Positions 1-4,183 of a stretch of 7,328 nucleotides of DNA are shown one piece after another; positions within the stretch are counted from its first letter, which is position 1, and each line of letters starts with the position of its first letter. The translations under genes were made by a program, and so were the position numbers. The DNA lies in NCBI GenBank assembly GCA_012842235.1, contig DUTE01000054.1, forward strand, positions 1 to 7,328. Reading direction: 5' to 3'. The notes beneath the pieces are model-generated. The model made no database searches and was not told where the DNA came from. It saw nothing but the letters and a program-made list of their open reading frames with translations. Source of the DNA: Bacillota bacterium (GTDB lineage Bacteria > Bacillota > DTU065).

Positions 1-32
1 GTCCGCTGCGTCTGCCATTCCGCCACCCTCGC
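1..32 (-). tRNA. tRNA-Leu, 5' part only (cut by window edge)
   Basis: The minus strand from 32 down to 1 reads as the 5' half of a class II tRNA. Visible parts are a 7-base acceptor strand (GCGAGGG), the TG linker at positions 8-9, a D-stem GCG/CGC around the loop GAATGGCAGA, then A and the 5' anticodon-stem strand GCGGA followed by C. The GCGGAAT-GGCAGACGC D-arm is typical of bacterial tRNA-Leu rather than tRNA-Ser, which has a CCGAGTGG-type D-arm. The sequence stops two bases before the anticodon, so the isoacceptor cannot be read. The anticodon, variable arm, T-arm and 3' end lie outside the window. A sigma-A-type promoter sits just upstream, so it is probably transcribed independently of the ppx fusion gene. 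Confidence 0.87.
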
Positions 33-47
33 ACATTCACATAGTGT

Positions 48-76
48 ATTTTACTACATTGTTGGAGTTAGGTCAA
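48..76 (-). promoter_or_regulatory. sigma-A promoter of the tRNA-Leu
   Basis: On the minus strand a -35 box TTGACC (76..71) is separated by 17 bases from a -10 box TAAAAT (53..48). Both are close to the sigma-A consensus and the spacing is ideal. Transcription would begin near 41, leaving a leader of about 8-9 bases before the tRNA at 32. A run of nine A residues (97..89) lies 12 bases upstream of the -35 box and could act as an UP element, as is common at stable-RNA promoters. The boxes are seen; their activity is inferred. Confidence 0.75.
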
Positions 77-101
77 TCATTCTTCCCGTTTTTTTTTCAA
101 T

Positions 102-1442
102 TTATGAAAAAAGACCTCCCATAAGACCTATATCGCTGATAATTGCAGTATTTGTATTAGCAATGGATGCTACAGCCTTTAATATCTCATAACCAATAGC
201 AATGCTTGATTCACGATCTTTGGCCCATACAGGAAGATTCTTTGGAATACAACCATTTAAGTCTAGGGTATAGCCGTGAATCTTTTGGGGGTCATACTCT
301 TTAAGACCTAACGCTAAACCTGCTAACGTAGTAGCGGTACCACCAATCATAACAATTTTGCCCTTTATCTCTAGGCTCTTTATCTTTGATCTAACATAAT
401 CTTGAACTAAGGCAAGTTGAGTCCTTGATGGTGGATAACTTAACTGTAATTTTTTCCCCACAGTCCAAAAACCTAAATCAAATGTTTCTAAACTGCTAAG
501 CGACCCAACTTTACCACTTGCTATCTCTAGACTTCCTCCACCTAGATCAACAACTGTAACCTCGTCTTTTAAAGAAAGAGAACGACAGACCCCTGCAAAA
601 GATAGTTGAGCCTCTTTTTTCCCGGAAATAACTTTAAGAAGATCTAACGGAGCACCAACTTGTCTCCAAATGCCGGTAGCTACTGCAGCAACCAGCTCCG
701 CACCGTTTTTATTAATTATTTCCAAATATCTTTCAACTGCCTCTATAGTCTTTTTTCTGCCTAATTCGAGATCTCGCCCAGCTTCGGTGGTTATTGTCTC
801 TTGGTATATCGCTTGCCAATAATTGTTTTTTTCCTGGTAGTAAATAGGTATTTGCAGTGGTTGCAAAAAACCTCCTAAAATCAATAAACGGCAAGTGTTG
901 CTTCCTGCATCAATTATAGCTTTGGGACGCTTCTTTAATGGAGGAATAGAAGGGCAATTGCTAGGACAATCATCCGCCTCCCAAGCTAAGATCTCTTGCC
1001 ACACCTCTTTGCCTATAGGGTTTTTCCCCGTTGCTAAAAAATGAGCAAGATGCATATGGAGACATTTTACACCTTCTTTATTCTCCGAGCCACCTATTCC
1101 TGAGTTAAGCAACCTATCTATAATACCCTTTGGTAGTTTAGCATCTCTGTCGATAAGTTTGCTACGCTCAAAAGCATAACTTTTGTGAGCCTTTTCTAAA
1201 GCCAAACGGAATTCTTGATCCTCTATAAGACGGTTATCATATTCACCAACTAGGCCTTTGGCTTCCATGCGCGATACTATCTTAACAATATAGGGACAGG
1301 TTAGCCAGTAGAGAGTTGGTAAAATCGAGCCTTCATGGGGGTGATTCTTTATCACCATAGGATAACCCCAAGGGCAAAACTTGTCTATCACAAAACTACC
1401 TTGTGGTTTTCGTCCTAATTGAGATATAATTCGTTCTTCCAT
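102..1442 (-). CDS. DUF501 :: Ppx/GppA phosphatase-family fusion protein
   Basis: This 446-residue protein has two parts. Residues about 20-152 match DUF501: FCPWGYP at 22-28, the PTLYWLTCPY block at 42-51, and GVKCLH..LAH..A.G.NPIG at 124-144. Residues about 173-446 are a Ppx/GppA domain of the actin-like ATPase fold, with phosphate-loop motif IDAGSNTCRLL (177-187), ISGKKEA (272-278), VVDLGGGSLE (297-306), MIGGTATTLAG (365-375) and SDIGLMGGL (436-444). Characterised family members cleave polyphosphate or convert pppGpp to ppGpp; which reaction applies here is unknown. DUF501 has no known function. The Ppx part is about 274 residues, short for the family, with gaps before ISGKKEA and before the R410 helix, and lacks the usual RLG.G segment. 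The ATG at 1442 has only a weak, distant GGGGG ribosome site (12 bases away), but a later start would lose conserved DUF501 residues. The gene follows a hairpin terminator with no clear promoter of its own. Confidence 0.88.
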   Translation of the reverse strand: MEERIISQLGRKPQGSFVIDKFCPWGYPMVIKNHPHEGSILPTLYWLTCPYIVKIVSRMEAKGLVGEYDNRLIEDQEFRLALEKAHKSYAFERSKLIDRDAKLPKGIIDRLLNSGIGGSENKEGVKCLHMHLAHFLATGKNPIGKEVWQEILAWEADDCPSNCPSIPPLKKRPKAIIDAGSNTCRLLILGGFLQPLQIPIYYQEKNNYWQAIYQETITTEAGRDLELGRKKTIEAVERYLEIINKNGAELVAAVATGIWRQVGAPLDLLKVISGKKEAQLSFAGVCRSLSLKDEVTVVDLGGGSLEIASGKVGSLSSLETFDLGFWTVGKKLQLSYPPSRTQLALVQDYVRSKIKSLEIKGKIVMIGGTATTLAGLALGLKEYDPQKIHGYTLDLNGCIPKNLPVWAKDRESSIAIGYEILKAVASIANTNTAIISDIGLMGGLFS

Positions 1443-1469
1443 CTTGGTTTTTTACCCCCAATCTGTATT

Positions 1470-1501
1470 AGAGACAAGAAAGGGCATCCGTTTGGATGCC
1501 C
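1470..1501 (-). terminator. Rho-independent terminator after the S1 gene
   Basis: A perfect 8-bp stem GGGCATCC/GGATGCCC (1501..1494 and 1489..1482 on the minus strand) with a 4-base loop starts 15 bases past the S1 stop codon. It is followed by the T-rich tail TTTCTTGTCTCT. The tail is broken by C and G residues, so some readthrough into the DUF501-Ppx gene is likely. That gene shows no promoter in the 40 bases that remain, so the hairpin may act as an attenuator rather than a complete stop. Confidence 0.75.
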
Positions 1502-1516
1502 ATAATTTAATTCGAG

Positions 1517-1921
1517 TTAAAATCCACTGTTAGCGCTAATGCGGGCTGAACCACGACCCCCTCTTTTTGAGTCTTGATTCTTCTTAAGATCTTTCTGTCT
1601 TGCCTCACTATCTTTAAGAAACTTAGAAAGTTTAAGTTCAAAACTCTTATCTGACTGCTGGTTCTTGCGTCGAGAGCGTTCTTTGTTAACGCCGTCAACC
1701 TTTCTTATGGAAAGGCCAATTTTACCATCTTTAATTGATAAAATTCGAACTTTAACAGTCTCATTTAATTTTAAATAATCATTAATGTCCTGCACATATT
1801 CGTCAGCGACTTCAGAAATATGAACTAGACCTGTCTGACCATTGCCTAGCTCAACAAATGCACCAAAATTTGTAATACCAGTAACTTTACCTTCTACAAC
1901 GCTCCCAACATCGATGGACAT
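1517..1921 (-). CDS. yabR: S1 domain RNA-binding protein (YabR-like)
   Basis: This 134-residue protein has one S1 (OB-fold) domain at residues about 5-74, with the signature GSVVEGKVTGITNFGAFVEL, the GLVHISEV strand, and VKVRILSIKDGKIGLSIRKV closing the barrel. A highly charged tail (about 75-134) ends with KRGGRGSARIS, resembling the RGG-containing tails of S1 proteins at this locus in other Firmicutes. It probably binds RNA or ribosomes; no precise job is established for YabR, and the general stress protein GSP13/YugI is a related single-S1 protein. The ATG at 1921 has a strong GGAGGAG site that is rather far (13 bases from AGGAGG), and an in-frame TGA lies just upstream, so no longer start is possible. 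It has its own consensus promoter and terminator and so looks monocistronic, although it follows divIC directly. Confidence 0.9.
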   Translation of the reverse strand: MSIDVGSVVEGKVTGITNFGAFVELGNGQTGLVHISEVADEYVQDINDYLKLNETVKVRILSIKDGKIGLSIRKVDGVNKERSRRKNQQSDKSFELKLSKFLKDSEARQKDLKKNQDSKRGGRGSARISANSGF

Positions 1922-1974
1922 ACTAGAAGGGACTCCTCCTCAATATTATTAAGCATATAAGCTTTTCTCTATAT

Positions 1975-2002
1975 ATTATATCAACGTTTAGTACAATGTC
2001 AA
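1975..2002 (-). promoter_or_regulatory. Consensus sigma-A promoter of the S1 gene
   Basis: The minus strand carries a perfect -35 box TTGACA (2002..1997) and a perfect -10 box TATAAT (1980..1975), separated by 16 bases. The -35 box begins one base past the divIC stop codon. Transcription would start near 1968, giving an untranslated leader of about 47 bases ending in the GGAGGAG ribosome site. Both hexamers match the housekeeping consensus exactly, which predicts strong vegetative expression of the S1 gene independent of the sporulation genes upstream. Confidence 0.85.
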
Positions 2003-2003
2003 C

Positions 2004-2363
2004 TCAGTTGCCAATTCCTTCTCGACTGGCTCCCTTTCTTTCAGTAACTTCGGTTTCGTTAGCAGGTTGCACTGATTCACTAAACATATAAGTAGTTTCT
2101 CCTGGTCTAACAAAACCTAATTCTTTTCTGGCAACAGCTTCAATAATTTCAGGATCTTTCCATTTCTCTATTTCCTGGTAAATCTCTTTTTGCTTGTCTT
2201 GCACATTAGAGATAGATAGTGTTATTCTCTGAAGCTCTTTATTTAATTTTCGCACTTCTTTTTGGGTAGCAAAAATGTTTAAAATACTCCAGCTCATTAT
2301 GGCCACTAACACTAGTGTTAAAAAAAATTGCTTAACATTTGGCCTCCATTTTTTCTTGGCCAT
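2004..2363 (-). CDS. divIC: Septum formation initiator DivIC (FtsB family)
   Basis: The 119-residue product is a bitopic membrane protein of the DivIC/FtsB family, which joins FtsL and the FtsQ/DivIB protein in the divisome at mid-cell. The basic cytoplasmic start MAKKKWRPNV is followed by one membrane span (about 12-31), a coiled coil (about 34-68) and the family signature DPEIIEAVARKELGFVRPGE (70-89). The tail after residue 95 is polar and probably unstructured. The start is the ATG at 2363: AGGAGG (2378..2373) lies 9 bases upstream of it but directly abuts the ATG at 2372, so the three-residue-longer version is unlikely. It sits 31 bases after yabQ, the usual order in spore formers, and its ribosome site overlaps a small inverted repeat that includes the yabQ stop codon. 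Confidence 0.93.
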   Translation of the reverse strand: MAKKKWRPNVKQFFLTLVLVAIMSWSILNIFATQKEVRKLNKELQRITLSISNVQDKQKEIYQEIEKWKDPEIIEAVARKELGFVRPGETTYMFSESVQPANETEVTERKGASREGIGN

Positions 2364-2372
2364 CTGCTTCAT

Positions 2373-2400
2373 CCTCCTAGCTAATATGCAAAACCTAGGA
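2373..2400 (-). promoter_or_regulatory. RBS of divIC within a hairpin at the yabQ stop codon
   Basis: On the minus strand TCCTAG (2400..2395), which is the last yabQ codon plus its TAG stop, can pair with CTAGGA (2380..2375) across a 14-base loop. CTAGGA overlaps the divIC ribosome site AGGAGG (2378..2373). A ribosome finishing yabQ would open this 6-bp stem and expose the site, so translational coupling of divIC to yabQ is plausible. The repeat is seen; coupling is inferred. The AGGAGG position also decides the divIC start at 2363. Confidence 0.5.
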
Positions 2401-2820
2401 TCTAATTGAATTTAGGGGCATTTTTTTACGAAAACTGAATCTTCTACATATAGCATACATTATTAAAGCAATACTTTCCATACCTAAACGTAATAAAAGC
2501 CAGAAAATAGAAAACAATAAGCCGATAGAACCTAAAATTCTCTTTAGGCATAGGGCTAAAGTCGCACCGATTGTTTGTTTTGAAATAAATGAAAAAATTA
2601 GTACACCCAAAACCACAGATATAGGTACATAATAGCGAAATGCTCCACCATTGCTTAAATACCAGATTACACCGGAAATTGGTAGCATAAAGATAAAAAG
2701 AAGTACTGCACCTTTTTGGGGATCTTTTGACAATTCTTCTAAAAGTTCCCACAAAAAACCCCATATGAGACCTAAAAGCATTAGATAGCAAAAAGAAACT
2801 AGCTGAGAGGCTAGAGACAT
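2395..2820 (-). CDS. yabQ: Spore cortex biosynthesis protein YabQ
   Basis: The 141-residue product is a hydrophobic membrane protein with about four to five spans (roughly 5-25, 37-55, 63-80, 97-112, 113-124) and a basic C-terminus. The diagnostic element is NGGAFRYYVPISVVLGVLIF (57-76), matching the N-G-x-x-R-x-Y plus glycine pattern of YabQ. In Bacillus subtilis YabQ is a mother-cell, sigma-E-dependent protein of the outer forespore membrane needed for the spore cortex. The protein is somewhat shorter than Bacillus YabQ. ATG at 2820 has AGGAGGGG 9 bases upstream. Its neighbours yabP and divIC confirm the call. The start region lies within an unusual inverted-repeat structure described separately. 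Confidence 0.88.
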   Translation of the reverse strand: MSLASQLVSFCYLMLLGLIWGFLWELLEELSKDPQKGAVLLFIFMLPISGVIWYLSNGGAFRYYVPISVVLGVLIFSFISKQTIGATLALCLKRILGSIGLLFSIFWLLLRLGMESIALIMYAICRRFSFRKKMPLNSIRS

Positions 2821-2876
2821 TACAGATATCCCCTCCTAACATGGCTATCCATAATATGTCTCTAGCCCCATATCTG
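2809..2876 (-). promoter_or_regulatory. Candidate translation-control structure at the yabQ start
   Basis: A perfect 12-bp inverted repeat on the minus strand pairs GGCTAGAGACAT (2867..2856) with ATGTCTCTAGCC (2820..2809). The second arm is the first four codons of yabQ, so its AUG is buried in the stem, and the 35-base loop holds the ribosome site AGGAGGGG (2837..2830). A second 7-bp repeat, CAGATAT (2876..2870) with ATATCTG (2829..2823), is interleaved with the first (order A-B-A'-B'), the layout of a pseudoknot or of two alternative folds. A further 5-bp pairing, GGCTA (2867..2863) with TAGCC (2847..2843), would compete with the 12-bp stem and free the start. The repeats are seen; function is inferred. 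Confidence 0.5.
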
Positions 2877-2882
2877 CTACTT

Positions 2883-3170
2883 TTAACGAAAAAGCTTCCC
2901 AAACAAACCGGATTTATGGCCAGTACTTCCCATATATTCTATTGTTGTTACACTACCGTTTACATTTAACTTACCTGCGTCTATGTTTAGTTGGCTTACG
3001 TTGAGGTTTTCTCCCCTGACAATTAAGAGCCCTTCTTCAGTTTCCAAGATCACTTCTTGATCATCAAAGCTCTCCACGCTTAGTACACCTTCTACAACGA
3101 GCTCTTGGCGGTTTTTTAAAAGGATCTGATGGTTTTTTAGCTGACCTACACGCCTTTCTTCAATGACCAC
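2883..3170 (-). CDS. yabP: Sporulation protein YabP
   Basis: The 95-residue product matches the YabP/YqfC family of small beta-rich proteins. Family landmarks are NRQELVVEGV (20-29), SFDDQEVILET (34-44), LLIVRGENL (48-56) and LNIDAGKLNVNG (61-72); the basic end KSGLFGKLFR is also typical. In Bacillus subtilis yabP is transcribed with yabQ in the mother cell under sigma-E and is needed for normal sporulation, possibly in spore coat or cortex assembly. There is no signal peptide or membrane span. The start is GTG at 3170: a run of six Gs (3182..3177) lies 6 bases upstream and no ATG or TTG is available nearby. It sits 56 bases after the SpoIID-like gene and 62 before yabQ. Confidence 0.9.
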   Translation of the reverse strand: MVIEERRVGQLKNHQILLKNRQELVVEGVLSVESFDDQEVILETEEGLLIVRGENLNVSQLNIDAGKLNVNGSVTTIEYMGSTGHKSGLFGKLFR

Positions 3171-3178
3171 TTCTATCC

Positions 3179-3216
3179 CCCCTCTATCCTCTACTTCAGC
3201 TTATTAATAAGAGGGG
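3179..3216 (-). promoter_or_regulatory. Inverted repeat covering the yabP ribosome binding site
   Basis: On the minus strand CCCCTCT (3216..3210) can pair perfectly with AGAGGGG (3185..3179) across a 24-base loop. The second arm contains most of the yabP ribosome site (AGGGGGG, 3183..3177), so folding would reduce initiation at the GTG start. The loop region overlaps a perfect 12-base palindrome CTTATTAATAAG (3200-3211). The pairing is seen by eye; any regulatory effect is inference. Confidence 0.4.
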
Positions 3217-3226
3217 ACATGTATGA

Positions 3227-4144
3227 CTACCTATAGCTTTTTGTAATCTCAACACCTTCAAAAAAGTAGCGGACAATGTCCTCTGCTTTTTTACCTTGTT
3301 CAGCTAAAGCGTAAGCGCCCCATTGGCTCATGCCTACACCATGTCCATAACCTTTACCTAAAAAGACTACCCCAGTATCGTTTCTTTGTATACTATCAAT
3401 CCATATAGATTTAAGCCTCGTAGAGTCAAGGGCAATCCGAAATTCTGCACCAGGTATAACCTGTGAATTACCGTTTCCTGACACGGTAAACTCAGTAGCT
3501 CTTCCCTGGTCATTTTTTTTGCTTATCTCTACATTCTGCACAGGAAAATTGCTCAAGCCCACAGCACCTAAAAGCTTAGTTATCTCCTCAAAAGAATACG
3601 AAGCACTCCAACTTCTATCTTCTGGGGGAGCATAGTCAATCCCAGGATCTTGAACAACTTTAATATATGGCGGCTCTCTTTTTTGGTAGTTTAAACCAGT
3701 ATTAGCTGTTGTTGTCTCGCCACCTGAAAATGCATGAAACCAGGCCTTAATATATTCTTTATTATAAGTAACAACCATACCTCTTGTCTCTTTTACTGCA
3801 TCAAGAATTACCTGGGAGACCCCATCTGGATTATATGCTTGTGTCTCGGTGATATCATCAGAAAGATCTGTGCCGTATTTTTCTCGAACTCCCCCGCGAT
3901 TGATAAATTCCATAGTAAAGGTTCTAGCTAAAATAGCCTGAGCTGCATAGGCCTCTTTGGGCCAATTGGGAAGCATTTCACCAGCTACAACCCCTGCAAG
4001 ATAATCCTCAAGAAGAAGTTCTTTTTTTTCGCCTGTCTTTGTTAGATACAGAGATACTTTTGGTTCTTTAGACTTTTGCCAAGGCATTTGGCAACCTGTA
4101 AGAAGCAATAACAAGGATAAAAGTAGAAGTAATCTTTTTTTCAT
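3227..4144 (-). CDS. SpoIID/LytB-domain lipoprotein, probable peptidoglycan lytic transglycosylase
   Basis: The 305-residue precursor starts with MKKRLLLLL and a lipobox LTGC (15-18), so it should be exported and lipid-anchored at Cys18 on the outer face of the membrane. The mature part is a SpoIID/LytB domain: LLEDYLAGVVAGEMLPNWPK at about 44-63 with the glutamate (E56) that is catalytic in studied SpoIID proteins, AAQAILART, WFHAFSGGET (135-144), and the C-terminal signature GKGYGHGVGMSQWGAYALA (263-281). SpoIID cuts denuded glycan strands during forespore engulfment. This paralogue has no cysteine besides Cys18, so it lacks the cysteine zinc ligands reported for Clostridioides difficile SpoIID. 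Its lipobox also differs from the membrane-span anchor of classical SpoIID, so it may act in another step such as cortex or septal wall work. The ATG at 4144 is chosen because GGAGGGG lies 6 bases upstream; the longer TTG start at 4159 would overlap that site. It sits 39 bases after mazG. Confidence 0.88.
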   Translation of the reverse strand: MKKRLLLLLSLLLLLTGCQMPWQKSKEPKVSLYLTKTGEKKELLLEDYLAGVVAGEMLPNWPKEAYAAQAILARTFTMEFINRGGVREKYGTDLSDDITETQAYNPDGVSQVILDAVKETRGMVVTYNKEYIKAWFHAFSGGETTTANTGLNYQKREPPYIKVVQDPGIDYAPPEDRSWSASYSFEEITKLLGAVGLSNFPVQNVEISKKNDQGRATEFTVSGNGNSQVIPGAEFRIALDSTRLKSIWIDSIQRNDTGVVFLGKGYGHGVGMSQWGAYALAEQGKKAEDIVRYFFEGVEITKSYR

Positions 4145-4145
4145 T

Positions 4146-4168
4146 AAATACCCCTCCAAAGGGTATTT
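4146..4168 (-). promoter_or_regulatory. Hairpin holding the ribosome site of the SpoIID-like gene
   Basis: On the minus strand AAATACCC (4168..4161) and GGGTATTT (4153..4146) form a perfect 8-bp stem around a 7-base loop TTTGGAG. The ribosome site GGAGGGG (4157..4151) is split between the loop and the 3' arm, and the ATG follows one base after the stem. Folding would hinder initiation, although GGAG stays in the loop. On the plus strand the same hairpin is followed by a T-rich stretch and looks like a terminator, but no plus-strand gene precedes it. Confidence 0.55.
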
Positions 4169-4183
4169 TGCTTTTTTTAAGCT

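Noticed and set aside
1461..1516. Independent promoter for the DUF501-Ppx gene
   Set aside because: No -35/-10 pair with workable spacing fits between the terminator stem and the start codon.
1507..1698. Minus-strand frame overlapping the 3' end of the S1 gene
   Set aside because: It is out of frame with the S1 protein, runs through the terminator-side end and has no recognisable content.
2444..2902. Minus-strand 152-codon frame overlapping yabQ in another frame
   Set aside because: It is rich in Cys, Phe and Ser, as expected from a frame-shifted membrane gene; YabQ in the other frame has family motifs and a well-placed ribosome site.
3734..3931. Plus-strand open frame of 65 codons opposite the SpoIID-like gene
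   Set aside because: It is antisense to a clearly conserved domain, has no recognisable motif and no convincing ribosome site.
4146..4180. Plus-strand intrinsic terminator (hairpin followed by TGCTTTTTTT)
   Set aside because: It has the right shape, but no gene on the plus strand ends nearby; the hairpin is better read as lying at the ribosome site of the minus-strand gene.
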